Of a stretch of 64,000 bases of DNA, positions 43,963 through 54,279 are shown one piece after another. This stretch comes from Bartonella doshiae NCTC 12862 = ATCC 700133. Lineage in GTDB: Bacteria; Pseudomonadota; Alphaproteobacteria; Rhizobiales; Rhizobiaceae. The position numbers and the translations under genes were made by a program. Below the pieces are notes generated by a model, which saw only the letters and a program-made list of their open reading frames with translations, searched no databases and had not been told where the DNA came from. The DNA lies in assembly GCF_000278155.1 (NCBI RefSeq), contig NZ_JH725094.1, forward strand, positions 540,884 through 604,883, read 5' to 3'. Every line of letters starts with the position of its first letter. Position 1 is the stretch's first letter.

Positions 43963-45273
43963 TTACTTTAAAATATCTTTATTGGGATCTGGTGGAAACG
44001 CCGCATGCGCCATTTCACCCCGTAAAAGCTTATACGCTTCATTTAATTGAATATCATCCTTGGGATCTTTCGGAACAAAAGCAGCTGAACCAGACCCCTT
44101 ATTGTCTTCTCGCTTCCCTTTGATATGCCCTTTTAATGCAGATTCACCAAGCTTGACATCATACCCCTTATATTGTTCGGGTAGTGGTTGCTCCACAATG
44201 ATATCTGGAGTGATCCCAGTTCCTTGAATTGAAGTACCAGCCGGCGTGTAATAAAGTGCTGTTGTTAAACGCAAAGCACCATTTTCACCCAAAGGGATAA
44301 TCGTTTGAACAGATCCCTTACCAAAAGATTGCGTACCTAAAATTGTAGCACGGCGATGATCTTGTAACGCACCAGCGACAATTTCAGAAGCACTTGCCGA
44401 ACCACCATTTATGAGCACAATGAGGGGTTTTCCATTGGTGATATCCCCTGGCTTAGCATCAAATCTCATCACATCATTCTTTTTGCGTCCACGCGTTGAC
44501 ACAATTTCGCCTTTATTGAGAAAAGCACTTGAGACACTCACTGCCTGGTCTAAGAGACCACCAGGATTAAGCCGTAAATCAAGAACATATCCTTTCAGTT
44601 TATCTTGAGGAATTTTAGACTGAATATCTTTAATTGCTGCTTGAAGATTACTAAAAGTCTGCTCAGAAAACTGAATAAGTCTTAAATACCCAATATCTCC
44701 CTCAACGCGATATTTTACCGCCTTTACCTTAATTATATCACGAACAACCTTAATTTCTAGTGGCTTATCAACACCAGAGCGAATAATTGTCAATATAATT
44801 GGCGTTCCAGGAGCTCCGCGCATCTTATTAACAGCTTCATTCAAAGTTTGACCATTCGTCTGTACACCATCAATTTTTGAAATGAGATCCCCTGCTAAAA
44901 TACCTGCTTTTGAAGCAGGTGTATCATCCATCGGAGAAACAACTTTAATTAAGTTTTTCTCCATGGTTACCTCAATACCAAGACCTCCGAATTCTCCCTT
45001 TGTAGAATCCCGCATATCCTTCGCTTCTTCAGCGTTCATATAAGATGAATGAGGATCGAGCGATGTGAGCATACCATTGATTGCATTTTCAATAAGTTTT
45101 TTATCATCTGGAACCGTCACATATTGCGTACGCACCCGCTCAAAGATATCACCAAATATGGCGAGCTGCTTATAAGTATCACCTTCATTATTCGCAGCAA
45201 CAGACTGCACTATAATCATTGAACTGGCGCCGAGAAATACCCCAGCGACCAAAAGAATAATTTTACGAATCAT
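43963..45273 (-). CDS. ctpA: Carboxy-terminal processing protease CtpA
   Basis: A 436-residue S41 peptidase with an N-terminal signal/anchor (about 3-26), a PDZ domain (about 90-180, FGGLGIEVTMEKN onwards) and the catalytic core with the Ser region GGSASASEIVAGAL (291-304) and Lys319 in QSFGKGSVQTI. It trims the C-termini of periplasmic proteins. Its start overlaps the end of the EnvC-like gene by 11 bases, suggesting coupled translation. In B. bacilliformis the same gene lies directly upstream of ialAB. Confidence 0.95.
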   Translation of the reverse strand: MIRKIILLVAGVFLGASSMIIVQSVAANNEGDTYKQLAIFGDIFERVRTQYVTVPDDKKLIENAINGMLTSLDPHSSYMNAEEAKDMRDSTKGEFGGLGIEVTMEKNLIKVVSPMDDTPASKAGILAGDLISKIDGVQTNGQTLNEAVNKMRGAPGTPIILTIIRSGVDKPLEIKVVRDIIKVKAVKYRVEGDIGYLRLIQFSEQTFSNLQAAIKDIQSKIPQDKLKGYVLDLRLNPGGLLDQAVSVSSAFLNKGEIVSTRGRKKNDVMRFDAKPGDITNGKPLIVLINGGSASASEIVAGALQDHRRATILGTQSFGKGSVQTIIPLGENGALRLTTALYYTPAGTSIQGTGITPDIIVEQPLPEQYKGYDVKLGESALKGHIKGKREDNKGSGSAAFVPKDPKDDIQLNEAYKLLRGEMAHAAFPPDPNKDILK

Positions 45274-46528
45274 TTTGGTTCCTTTTTATTTTTTCAGTCC
45301 GCCACCAAGGAGTTGGATTTACAGGTTTTCCCTGCTTTCTAAACTCAATGTAAAGCATTGGAGCAACTTTTCCTATATCCGAAGCAACACTGTTTGCAAT
45401 AAATTGCGTTCCCATCATACCAAGAGGCTCGCCGGAAAGTACAAATTGCCCCTGTGTTACGTTGATTTTCAACATCCCAGTAAGAATAATATGATAGCCT
45501 TTTCCCACATTAAGAATGATTAACTGCCCATAAGAACGAAACGATCCTGCAAAAGCAACAAAAGCATCAGCAGGAGCTATTACAACAGCTTCTGATTCTG
45601 TTTCAACAATTTCACCAAAGCGTGCAATCTGTGAACTCTTGTCAACATTCTTAATTTTTTTTCCTACAACAGGAAAAAGTAAGGATCCTTTTCGGCTTTC
45701 AAAATTATACTGCTCTAATAATTGTAAATTTTTCCGCATCTGTAGCGACACATCAGAACTAAGTTTCGACTGACGATCAAGCTCTAAAATCAATTCTTCC
45801 AAAGATTGCGCTTTTTTAGCAAGAGCAATATTTTTTTGTTTCTGCTCTGTAAGTTCTTCTTCCGATCTTTTTTGCAGCTTAGCTTTTTGCTCTAATAAAA
45901 GTTCTAGGCGCTTTCGCTGTTCTGCTTGATTTTGCATTTTAACTTTCAGATTCGTATATTCTACAGTAATTGAATTGCTTAAATTGGCTAACTCTTTGAG
46001 GTTTACCTTTAAAGCCTGTACCTTTTCTTGCATCTTAGGAATGACAGCCCCTAACAAAACAGAACTACGCATAGAAGCCAACGCATCCTCAGGTCGCGCC
46101 ATAAGAGCAGGAGGTGGATTCAACCCCATACGTTCTAAAATGCCAAGAACTTCAGAAAACTCAGCGCGACGGCTTTTAAATTTTTGATAAACTTGTGCCC
46201 GCTTCTCTATCATTTTTTTAAGCTTTTCTTCCCTTTCAGTAATATCATTTGCACTCTCACGTTCTGCTTTTGCAACTTTTATTAATGCATCAGTTAAAGC
46301 ACGTTGATCTTTTTTCAAACTTTCAACTTGATGAGTAAGAAAAACAACACGTTCACGTGAAACAGAAATATTTTGGCGAATTTCTATTAACTCTTTATTC
46401 GCTTCTATACTACTCACTGAATCTTCAGCATACGATACAGATAAACACAGCCCCATCAAGAGTAAAACGACAAATATCACGCATTCCTCATATAAATAAT
46501 GCATCTTTCTATGAAGAAGCTTCTTCAT
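45263..46528 (-). CDS. EnvC-like murein hydrolase activator (degenerate M23/LytM domain)
   Basis: A 421-residue secreted protein: signal segment (about 15-34), a long coiled coil (about 40-275) and a C-terminal LytM-like domain (about 300-415, GQLIILNVGKGYHIILTGM). The HxxxD and HxH zinc-ligand motifs of active M23 endopeptidases are not found, as in EnvC and NlpD, so it probably activates an amidase during septation instead of cutting peptidoglycan itself. Upstream of ctpA and overlapping it. Confidence 0.88.
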   Translation of the reverse strand: MKKLLHRKMHYLYEECVIFVVLLLMGLCLSVSYAEDSVSSIEANKELIEIRQNISVSRERVVFLTHQVESLKKDQRALTDALIKVAKAERESANDITEREEKLKKMIEKRAQVYQKFKSRRAEFSEVLGILERMGLNPPPALMARPEDALASMRSSVLLGAVIPKMQEKVQALKVNLKELANLSNSITVEYTNLKVKMQNQAEQRKRLELLLEQKAKLQKRSEEELTEQKQKNIALAKKAQSLEELILELDRQSKLSSDVSLQMRKNLQLLEQYNFESRKGSLLFPVVGKKIKNVDKSSQIARFGEIVETESEAVVIAPADAFVAFAGSFRSYGQLIILNVGKGYHIILTGMLKINVTQGQFVLSGEPLGMMGTQFIANSVASDIGKVAPMLYIEFRKQGKPVNPTPWWRTEKIKRNQNDS

Positions 46529-46637
46529 TTATCTAACCATTAAGCCTCATCACATAAATTAGAAATGCTTTAAATGGTGTCAGCTAAAACAATATTAATA
46601 AATTGCGTAAATAAGTACTAAAAATTACACAAAAATT

Positions 46638-47120
46638 TTAAAATCGGTGATAAGGGTGATTAATAGCAATTGTTACAGCGCGATAAAGCTGTTCTGTAAG
46701 CAATATACGCGCAATTTGATGCGGCCATGTCATAAAACCAAAAGATAAAAGAAAATCAGCCCGCCTTCTTATTTGTTCATTATGCCCATCAGGCCCCCCC
46801 AAAGCAATGATGAGATCACGAACCCCTTCGTCACGATAAGACCACAATTTTTCAGCAAAAGCAGATGATGAAACTGACTTTCCACGTTCATCTAATACGA
46901 TTAATCGACATTTGTTAGGTAAAAACTCAATAAGTCTTCTTCCTTCTTCTTCCATGCGCTGACATGCTGTTTGTGCACGGCTTTCTGGTACTTCCTGTAA
47001 TGTTTTAAGATGAAACCCTACAGCCTCAGAACTTTTTGCAAAACGATTTAAATAATGGCGAACCAATTCTTGTTCAGCCCCCTTCTTCATACGACCAATA
47101 GCAAAAATAGAAATTTGCAT
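46638..47120 (-). CDS. rlmH: 23S rRNA pseudouridine-1915 N3-methyltransferase RlmH
   Basis: A 160-residue SPOUT methyltransferase with the SAM-binding trefoil-knot segment IIALGGPDGHNEQ and the C-terminal signature TWPHQIARILLTEQLYRA. It modifies helix 69 of 23S rRNA in the assembled ribosome. It starts 1 base after the rsfS stop. Confidence 0.96.
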   Translation of the reverse strand: MQISIFAIGRMKKGAEQELVRHYLNRFAKSSEAVGFHLKTLQEVPESRAQTACQRMEEEGRRLIEFLPNKCRLIVLDERGKSVSSSAFAEKLWSYRDEGVRDLIIALGGPDGHNEQIRRRADFLLSFGFMTWPHQIARILLTEQLYRAVTIAINHPYHRF

Positions 47121-47121
47121 G

Positions 47122-47499
47122 CTAATGCTCCCCGAAGAAGACTGATTTTGTATTGTTTAAATCTGGAGCCAGCCACATTTTTTCTAAATTATAAAAAAGA
47201 CGAACTTCTGGACGAAAAAGATGAACAATAATATCACCTGTATCAATCAATATCCAATCACCTCCCGCAAGCCCTTCTACACGAGCTCGACCATAACCAC
47301 TGTCTTTCCAAATGCATAAGAGATGATCAGCAACAGCAGATATATGCCGCTGTGAATGTGCCGAAGCTATAATCATGTAGTCTGCTAAAGATGACTTCCC
47401 TTGTATATCAATAGAAACAATGTCTTCTGCTTTTATATCTTCTAAGCTCTTGAGAATAACTCTGAGACCATCAGCTACTGAAAAAAGCTTTTTTTTCAC
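47122..47499 (-). CDS. rsfS: Ribosome silencing factor RsfS
   Basis: A 125-residue RsfS/Iojap protein, recognised from the central DYMIIASAHSQRHISAVAD and the VEGLAGGDWILIDTGDIIVHLF block. It binds L14 and blocks subunit joining under starvation. It lies between nadD and rlmH, the standard rhizobial order. Confidence 0.95.
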   Translation of the reverse strand: MKKKLFSVADGLRVILKSLEDIKAEDIVSIDIQGKSSLADYMIIASAHSQRHISAVADHLLCIWKDSGYGRARVEGLAGGDWILIDTGDIIVHLFRPEVRLFYNLEKMWLAPDLNNTKSVFFGEH

Positions 47500-47621
47500 T
47501 AAAGGTACAATATCATAAAGGCATTTTTGTGAGATGTTTTTCAGACCAATATCCTTTCTTACTATTTAAAATATAAAAAATAAATACTTATTAAAGAGAT
47601 TTGCAGAATCTTATAAAATGT

Positions 47622-48215
47622 TCAAGAAAAATCATTCTCCTTTAAACGAAGATTCGTTGAAGACTGAAAAGATAAAGGTCCATGCAAATACGTCCAAACC
47701 GGTGATTTCATAAAAGGTAATCGCCTACTTTCTCTTTCATCCAAACGAAAACAACGGTAAATATGTGCCATAGGAGAGGAGAGTGCAGGCATACGTACCC
47801 AAGGACGATCAATAATTGCAATAGGAAACATTGATATGATGTCACGCCATCGATACCAGTGATGAATCGTTGCCAAACTATCTGCACCCATAATCCATAC
47901 AAAATTTACTCTGCGATAACGAGCGCGAATATAAGAAATCGTATCCAGCGAAACTTTGCTCTCTATAGCTTGCTCAAAACCTGTTACACGAATCTTTGGA
48001 TGATCAACAAGTTCCAAACTTAATCGCATTCTCTTTTCTAAAGATAGCAACTCTGTACAATCTTTTAAGGGATTTCCCGGAGTTACCATCCACCATAATT
48101 GATCAAGACGTAAACGCCGAATTGCCGTTTCAGCAACGAGGAGATGACCCGCATGCGGAGGATTAAAAGAGCCACCAAAAAGACCAACAACATTGGATCT
48201 TTCTACATACGGCAT
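47622..48215 (-). CDS. nadD: Nicotinate-nucleotide adenylyltransferase NadD
   Basis: A 197-residue adenylyltransferase that makes deamido-NAD. The nucleotide-binding GLFGGSFNPPHAGHL lies at the N-terminus and WIMGADSLATIHHWYRW in the middle; the terminal ISSTxxR motif of some members is modified to SSTNLR. ATG 48215 has GGAAAG 6 bases upstream and is preferred to a TTG at 48248 that overlaps the proA stop. Confidence 0.93.
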   Translation of the reverse strand: MPYVERSNVVGLFGGSFNPPHAGHLLVAETAIRRLRLDQLWWMVTPGNPLKDCTELLSLEKRMRLSLELVDHPKIRVTGFEQAIESKVSLDTISYIRARYRRVNFVWIMGADSLATIHHWYRWRDIISMFPIAIIDRPWVRMPALSSPMAHIYRCFRLDERESRRLPFMKSPVWTYLHGPLSFQSSTNLRLKENDFS

Positions 48216-48244
48216 GCGATCTTTCCATGGCAAAAATAGCTTTC

Positions 48245-49513
48245 TCAAGGTCTAATCTGTCCATTTCCTTTAATATGATACTGAAATGAAGTCAGTTGCT
48301 CAACACCTATGGGACCACGTGCATGTATTTTCCCTGTTGCAATACCAATTTCTGCTCCAAAACCAAATTCACCCCCATCAGCAAACTGCGTAGATGCATT
48401 ATGAAGCAAAATAGCTGAATCTAAATCATTAAAAAATTTCTCTACCACTTTCATATCCTCAGCAATAATCGATTCAGTATGTCCTGATGAATAACGCTTG
48501 ATATGAGCAATGGCTCCCTCAACACCCTCAACAGTCTTAACAGAAAGAATTGCATCAAGATATTCATGTGACCAGTCTTCTTCACATGCCAATTTTACAT
48601 CTGACATATGAAGAATGATGTCTTCTGTTGCACGAATTTCACAACCCTCCTCCTGTAATGCAACAAGGACAGGAAGAAACTTTTTTAATGCTTGTCGGTC
48701 AATAAGAACTGTCTCAACAGCTCCACATATCCCTGTACGCCTCAATTTCGCATTCAGAACAATATCATGTGCCATATTTAAATTTGCTGATTTATCAATA
48801 TAAATATGACAAAGCCCTTCTAAATGTGCAAAAATTGGAATACGTGCATCAGACTGAACGCGTGCAACAAGACTCTTGCCCCCACGAGGCACAATCACAT
48901 CTATTGCTCCATCCAATCCCTTGAGCATTTCTCCAACAGCACCGCGATCAGTAGTTCCAACCATTTGAATAGCATCTTTGGACAAACCAGATTGCTCCAA
49001 ACCTTTTACCAGTGCTAAATGAAGTGCTTGAGCAGAATGAAAGCTATCCGATCCACCACGCAAAATAGCAGCATTTCCAGCTTTTAAACACAAAGCACTC
49101 GCATCAATGGTAACATTTGGTCGACTCTCATAAATAATACCAATGACACCAAGAGGTGTACGGACACGACGAATATGAAGTCCATTTGGACGTATCCACT
49201 CGCTCATCACTTGTCCAATAGGATCAGGCAAACAAGCAATTTTATAAACACTGTCTATTATTGCATGCAAACGTGACTCATCTAGCTTCAATCTATCAAC
49301 CATGGCTGCTTTCAAATTATTCTGAACAGCATTTTCTAAATCTTGACAATTCGCTTGTAAAATTTCATCTGATTGAGCCTCTAGACTTAAAGCGATCATT
49401 TTCAATGCATTGTTCTTTTGCTCAGAAGAAGCAACAGCTAACGCTGCAGCGGCATAGCGTGCTTTTTGTCCCATATCTTTCATTTGTTCTTCTAAAGTCA
49501 TCGTAACATCCAC
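48245..49513 (-). CDS. proA: Gamma-glutamyl phosphate reductase ProA
   Basis: A 422-residue aldehyde-dehydrogenase-like enzyme, the second step of proline synthesis. Catalytic Cys is in [30 protein letters not shown] and the late [19 protein letters not shown] are typical. An alternative ATG at 49501 would shorten it by four residues. It follows proB by 33 bases, and together they convert glutamate to glutamate semialdehyde. Confidence 0.95.
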   Translation of the reverse strand: MDVTMTLEEQMKDMGQKARYAAAALAVASSEQKNNALKMIALSLEAQSDEILQANCQDLENAVQNNLKAAMVDRLKLDESRLHAIIDSVYKIACLPDPIGQVMSEWIRPNGLHIRRVRTPLGVIGIIYESRPNVTIDASALCLKAGNAAILRGGSDSFHSAQALHLALVKGLEQSGLSKDAIQMVGTTDRGAVGEMLKGLDGAIDVIVPRGGKSLVARVQSDARIPIFAHLEGLCHIYIDKSANLNMAHDIVLNAKLRRTGICGAVETVLIDRQALKKFLPVLVALQEEGCEIRATEDIILHMSDVKLACEEDWSHEYLDAILSVKTVEGVEGAIAHIKRYSSGHTESIIAEDMKVVEKFFNDLDSAILLHNASTQFADGGEFGFGAEIGIATGKIHARGPIGVEQLTSFQYHIKGNGQIRP

Positions 49514-49546
49514 TCTGCCAAAACAATAAAAACAAAAGTAACTTTT

Positions 49547-50686
49547 TTAAACAGTATTGAACAAGTAGCGTACAATCATATCATTACGATGCACCATCGC
49601 AGAGCGTGCCTCATACCCAAGAATAGCTTCAATATCTTCACTTTTATGTCCCATAATGCGTACAGCTTCATCTTTGTCATAGCTTACAAGTCCACGCGCA
49701 ATCTCAACTCCATCTGTACCAACAATTGCAACCGTATCCCCACGCTGGAAATTTCCCTCAACGCCAATAACCCCTGCTGCTAATAACGATTTTCCTGTTT
49801 CAAGAGCCCTAATGGCTCCTTGATCAATCGTCAAAACACCAGATGGATCTAAATGACCAGAAATCCATGTTTTCCAAGCATTGACAGATTTCTTACTTGC
49901 CGCAAAAAAACTCTTGCGTTCACCTTTGTCAATTGCAGCAAGGGGATTCATACGCTTGCCTGAGGTGATAATCATCGCCGTTCCAGCAGCATTAGCTATT
50001 TTTCCGGCCTCAAGCTTAGTCTTCATTCCTCCCCGTGAAAACTCTGAAGCAGCAACATCTGCCATTTTTTCGATATCATGCGTAATGGATGCAACAAAAG
50101 GTATAAATTCAGCCGTAGGATCACTATGGGGAGACTTTGTATAAAGACCATCAATATCGGATAAAAGTATTAAAAGATCTGCCCTCACCATTGTTGCCAC
50201 ACGTGCAGCTAAACGATCATTATCACCATAACGAATTTCAGTTGTTGCAACAGTATCATTCTCATTAATAACAGGCACAGCTCCCAAATATAAAAGCATC
50301 TCAATCGTTGCACGTGCATTGAGATAACGCCTTCGCTCCTCCGTATCAAATAAAGTGAGCAAAATTTGGCCTGTTTTGAGCCCATGTTGAGCAAGCGCAT
50401 CACCATAGGTTTTTGCTAACTCAATTTGCCCCAAAGCAGCACATGCCTGACTTTCTTCCAATTTCAAAGCGCCCTTAGGAAGCTGTAGCAATGTCCTTCC
50501 TAAAGCAATAGCGCCCGAAGACACCAATAATATCTCTACGCCTCCTTTGTGTAATTCAACAACATCATTGATCAAGCTTTTAAGCCATTCAACGCGTAAA
50601 CCTGTCTGGGGATCAACCAAAAGCGCAGATCCAATTTTGACCACAATGCGTTTATAATGCGCAAGCTTTTGCAATCCAACAGCCAT
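49547..50686 (-). CDS. proB: Glutamate 5-kinase ProB
   Basis: A 379-residue kinase with the amino-acid kinase fold ([42 protein letters not shown]) and a C-terminal PUA domain (about 280-375). It phosphorylates glutamate, the committed step of proline synthesis, and is normally feedback-inhibited by proline. ATG 50686 is preferred to TTG 50695. It follows obg by 14 bases. Confidence 0.95.
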   Translation of the reverse strand: MAVGLQKLAHYKRIVVKIGSALLVDPQTGLRVEWLKSLINDVVELHKGGVEILLVSSGAIALGRTLLQLPKGALKLEESQACAALGQIELAKTYGDALAQHGLKTGQILLTLFDTEERRRYLNARATIEMLLYLGAVPVINENDTVATTEIRYGDNDRLAARVATMVRADLLILLSDIDGLYTKSPHSDPTAEFIPFVASITHDIEKMADVAASEFSRGGMKTKLEAGKIANAAGTAMIITSGKRMNPLAAIDKGERKSFFAASKKSVNAWKTWISGHLDPSGVLTIDQGAIRALETGKSLLAAGVIGVEGNFQRGDTVAIVGTDGVEIARGLVSYDKDEAVRIMGHKSEDIEAILGYEARSAMVHRNDMIVRYLFNTV

Positions 50687-50700
50687 CTTAATCAACCCTA

Positions 50701-51714
50701 CTATCCCCTATCACTATCCTCTTTACGTGCCATTTCAATAATATGTGCACCAGCCCGCAGCACATTGTCTAATCCCTCACGACTAACCGCAGAAAACATC
50801 ATAACAGATCTACCCGTTTTTCTTTGCAAAGCCTCCTGTTTGGCTTTACACTCCTCAATCGTAATTGTATCTATCTGACTTAAAGCAATAATTTCAGTCT
50901 TATCACTCAGATTATTTCCATAGGCCTCAAGCTCATAACGAACAGTCTGATATGCTTTTACGACATCTTCTTCTTGAGAAGAAACCAAATGGAATAAAAC
51001 ACGACAACGTTCTACATGCCCTAAAAAACGATCTCCAATTCCTACACCTTCATGTGCCCCTTCAATTAGACCAGGAATATCAGCCAAAACAAATTCACGG
51101 GTATCAATACGTGCAACACCAAGATTAGGATGCAAAGTGGTAAAAGGATAATCTGCAATTTTTGGTTTTGCCGCCGTTACTGAAGATAAAAAGGTTGATT
51201 TTCCAGCATTTGGCAAACCAATAAGCCCCGCATCAGCAATTAACTTCAAACGTAACCATAACGTGCGCTCTTCTCCAGCTTTTCCTGGATTTGCACAGCG
51301 AGGTGCCCGATTCGTAGAAGTTGTAAAATGAAGATTCCCAAAACCACCATTTCCCCCTTTTGCAAGACGGTAACGTTGTCCAACTTCCGTTAAATCACAG
51401 ATTAACGTTTTATTATCTTCTTCAAAAATTTGCGTTCCAACCGGTACTTTAAGAATAATATCATCACCCTTTTCTCCAGTCATGTTCCGACCTTTGCCAT
51501 GCCCTCCTGTTTTTGCTCTAAAGTGCTGCTGGTAGCGATAATCAATCAACGTATTTAGTCCATCAACAACGAGCGCCCAAACGTCACCACCGCGTCCCCC
51601 ATTACCACCATCAGGCCCCCCAAATTCTATGAACTTTTCACGACGAAATGATACCGCACCGGCACCTCCATTACCAGAACGAATATAGACTTTAGCTTGA
51701 TCAAGAAATTTCAT
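50701..51714 (-). CDS. obg: Ribosome-assembly GTPase Obg/CgtA
   Basis: A 337-residue Obg GTPase: the glycine-rich Obg fold (about 1-158, [11 protein letters not shown]) and the G domain with G1 [11 protein letters not shown], switch [11 protein letters not shown] and G3 [12 protein letters not shown]4 is represented by SQID in place of the usual NKxD, as often seen in alphaproteobacterial Obg. It acts in 50S assembly and stringent control. The first gene of the obg-proBA-nadD-rsfS-rlmH run. Confidence 0.96.
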   Translation of the reverse strand: MKFLDQAKVYIRSGNGGAGAVSFRREKFIEFGGPDGGNGGRGGDVWALVVDGLNTLIDYRYQQHFRAKTGGHGKGRNMTGEKGDDIILKVPVGTQIFEEDNKTLICDLTEVGQRYRLAKGGNGGFGNLHFTTSTNRAPRCANPGKAGEERTLWLRLKLIADAGLIGLPNAGKSTFLSSVTAAKPKIADYPFTTLHPNLGVARIDTREFVLADIPGLIEGAHEGVGIGDRFLGHVERCRVLFHLVSSQEEDVVKAYQTVRYELEAYGNNLSDKTEIIALSQIDTITIEECKAKQEALQRKTGRSVMMFSAVSREGLDNVLRAGAHIIEMARKEDSDRG

Positions 51715-51802
51715 AGGAAACGCTCACTGAGGAATCAATTCCTCTACCTCTATAAGCAATGCATTTATTTTACCAGTTTTTCATTATTTATAAAAGAAAA
51801 AG

Positions 51803-52531
51803 CTATTGCTGTCCTTCCGTTTTCCCCTTAAAGTCAAGCGCTAAAAGATAAAGCTCTACAGATTCTGCTCGACTCGCAGGCGGTTTAACATGATGAACTG
51901 TTTTAAAATTCTGTTTTAATGTAGTAAGAAGACTGTTTTCTGCTCCCCCTTGAAAGGCCTTTGCTAAAAAAACTCCCCCAGGCTTAAGAACGGAAAGAGC
52001 AAAATCAGCCGCAACTTCACATAGATAAATTGTTCTTAAATGATCCGTCTGACGATGCCCTGTTGTTGGGGCTGCCATATCAGAAAGAACCACATCAGGC
52101 TTTGTCCCTAAAGCGTCAATGAGTTTCTGCGGAGCATTTGCATGCAGAAAATCCATTTCCAGCATAACAACTCCAGGTAATGGATCAACATGTAAATAAT
52201 CAATACCAACTACACTGGGCTGTTCATTACTTGACCCAACAATACGTACAGCCACCTGGCACCATCCACCTGGAGCCGCTCCCAGATCAATGATCTTTTG
52301 TCCTTTTTTGAGAAACTTATAGCGCTCATTAATTTCTATTAATTTATAAGCAGCGCGTGAACGATAACCATCCACTTTTGATTGATGGACATAAGGATCA
52401 TTCAGATGCCTCTCTAACCATCGCCGTGATGATGCTTTAATAGTTCCTGCTTTCTTTTTTACACGCTGATATAATTCATGTGATCCTGAACCACCATATC
52501 CACCTGTTGGTGTTTTTGTCGTTTTTTTCAT
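51803..52531 (-). CDS. rlmE: 23S rRNA (uridine-2552-2'-O)-methyltransferase RlmE
   Basis: A 242-residue RrmJ/FtsJ enzyme. The K-D-K-E tetrad is seen in order: Lys in [10 protein letters not shown], Asp in [12 protein letters not shown], Lys in FLAKAFQGG and Glu in [10 protein letters not shown]; the SAM site is LGAAPGGW. The first 35 residues are a basic glycine-rich extension typical of Rhizobiales. It follows the Ppx/GppA gene by 32 bases. Confidence 0.95.
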   Translation of the reverse strand: MKKTTKTPTGGYGGSGSHELYQRVKKKAGTIKASSRRWLERHLNDPYVHQSKVDGYRSRAAYKLIEINERYKFLKKGQKIIDLGAAPGGWCQVAVRIVGSSNEQPSVVGIDYLHVDPLPGVVMLEMDFLHANAPQKLIDALGTKPDVVLSDMAAPTTGHRQTDHLRTIYLCEVAADFALSVLKPGGVFLAKAFQGGAENSLLTTLKQNFKTVHHVKPPASRAESVELYLLALDFKGKTEGQQ

Positions 52532-52563
52532 CGTTACCCATTATCTCCATATTTTGATAACTG

Positions 52564-53871
52564 CTAGCGCCTGAATCCTCTCCTTTTCATACGACGACAC
52601 CATACACCATCGCGCAACATTAGCTCTATCAAAATTCCTTCTCTCACTCCACGGTCAGCAACTCTTAAACGCTGACTGGGCCAAACTTCTCGAATAACAT
52701 CTAAAATTGCACAACCAGCTAAAACTAAATCAGCTCTCTCTTGTCCAATACAAGGATTTGTTATGCGTTTTTTTACGTCCCATGACAATAGACGTTTTGT
52801 CATAAGGGTAATATCTGCATCTCTCATCCAAATACCGTCAACTTGTCGCCGATCGTAACGTTCTAAATTAAGATATATTCCTGCTAAAGTCGTAATTGTA
52901 CCAGAGGTTCCCAAAAGATGAAACCGCGAACTCTGTGCTAAAGCCCCTAATTTATGACGATCTGAAAACTTATTTAAAAAAAACCGTACATAACTTTTCA
53001 TCTTTTCAAAATCGTCTAAACTCACCTCTTCTCCCCCAAAACGCTCAGCAAGAGTAACAACACCAACAGGAAGAGAAGTCCAAGCCGTAATCTGTTCAGC
53101 TAAACGTAAAGAACGTTTTTGAGAAACATCAAGGAGTACAATTTCCGATGATCCTCCCCCAATATCAAAAAGTACAACTGCATCGGTATTTGGCTCAACG
53201 AGTGTACCGCATCCTGAAACAGCAAAACGGGCTTCTGTTTCTCGATCAACAATTTCTAATTCAAGTCCCGTCTCTTCCAAAACACGTTGAATAAAATGTT
53301 TACCATTTTCTGCCAAACGACAAGCTTCCGTCGCAACCAAACGATAATGCTTAATATGCCTTTGTTTTAACTTTAAATGACAAATCTTTAATGCCTCAAT
53401 TGTACGATCCATCGCTTGTGTATTAAGAAAGCCATTATTTACTAAGCCTTCTCCCAATCGTACAATACGTGAAAAAGCATCAACCACTCGAAAACAGCCA
53501 GGTTTACCAGGTGTTGCTATAAGCAGACGACAATTATTTGTTCCTAAATCAAGTGCTGCATAAAGAGGCTCAGATTTTGACTGAGAGAACTGTGAAGAAG
53601 AAGAAGTTTTTTGACTTTTTGTTTTTTTTATACCTACAACTATTCGACTGTGGAATTCACAAGCTGTTTCCGATTGAACCAGCACCTGTTTCTGTTCCCA
53701 ACATCTTTTTACCTGCTGTTTCTTTATACCAATAGAATTGGCACACGGTCCTGTTTGTAATAATGCATGATGATTATTTTTATTGCCAATATGATGATCA
53801 CACAATTTCTCTACTCTAGCATTCTCTGCTCTTCCTCGCTTTGACTCTTTTGAAGTACAGTCTGGAGTCAT
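52564..53871 (-). CDS. Ppx/GppA-family phosphatase with N-terminal extension
   Basis: A 435-residue protein. The catalytic domain begins at about residue 105 with the phosphate-binding AALDLGTNNCRLLIA and continues with the second phosphate loop LFDIGGGSSEIVLL and LGTSGTITTLAGI. Such enzymes cut polyphosphate or pppGpp. The first about 100 residues are polar, rich in Lys, Ser, Gln, His and Cys, without a known domain, and a start nearer the catalytic domain is possible. No C-terminal HD domain is present, so it is the short form. Confidence 0.87.
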   Translation of the reverse strand: MTPDCTSKESKRGRAENARVEKLCDHHIGNKNNHHALLQTGPCANSIGIKKQQVKRCWEQKQVLVQSETACEFHSRIVVGIKKTKSQKTSSSSQFSQSKSEPLYAALDLGTNNCRLLIATPGKPGCFRVVDAFSRIVRLGEGLVNNGFLNTQAMDRTIEALKICHLKLKQRHIKHYRLVATEACRLAENGKHFIQRVLEETGLELEIVDRETEARFAVSGCGTLVEPNTDAVVLFDIGGGSSEIVLLDVSQKRSLRLAEQITAWTSLPVGVVTLAERFGGEEVSLDDFEKMKSYVRFFLNKFSDRHKLGALAQSSRFHLLGTSGTITTLAGIYLNLERYDRRQVDGIWMRDADITLMTKRLLSWDVKKRITNPCIGQERADLVLAGCAILDVIREVWPSQRLRVADRGVREGILIELMLRDGVWCRRMKRRGFRR

Positions 53872-54279
53872 TTTTCCTTATCCCTTGAGTATTCTCCCCT
53901 CAATAAATAAAAACGAGAAATTTTCTCTTCTTTTTATTACTAAAGCTAACGTAACCATGTTGCACAAACTCACCAATATCAAGAAAACACTCTTTATTTT
54001 CTATCATAAAGATATTCTATGCCCGCATTATCTAGATGGTTGCAGAATTTTTGAGGTATTTCCGCAAAGTCATATTTCTTTTTATGGACTCGAAACTATA
54101 AATTAATCGTTTACATTCATATCCATTTTTATAACTTTCTAGCTTTTCTTTATATAACTAACATTGAATGAAACATATCTAAAAAACTGTCTTATAAAAG
54201 TAAGATGGTATTCTAAGATACTCTCTGAATATCATTTTCTCTGTATCTACAAAATACTTGCTAAAAGCTACACAGTAGT
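53872..54279. other. Intergenic region, nothing recognised
   Basis: 408 bp of AT-rich sequence between the Ppx/GppA gene and the adhesin-linked IalB-like gene. An open frame at 53885-54106 on the plus strand has no ribosome site and no family resemblance. It is the boundary between the core genome and the adhesin cluster. Confidence 0.4.

Noticed and set aside
53885..54106. 73-codon plus-strand open frame before the adhesin cluster
   Set aside because: No ribosome site or family similarity; it appears to be chance.
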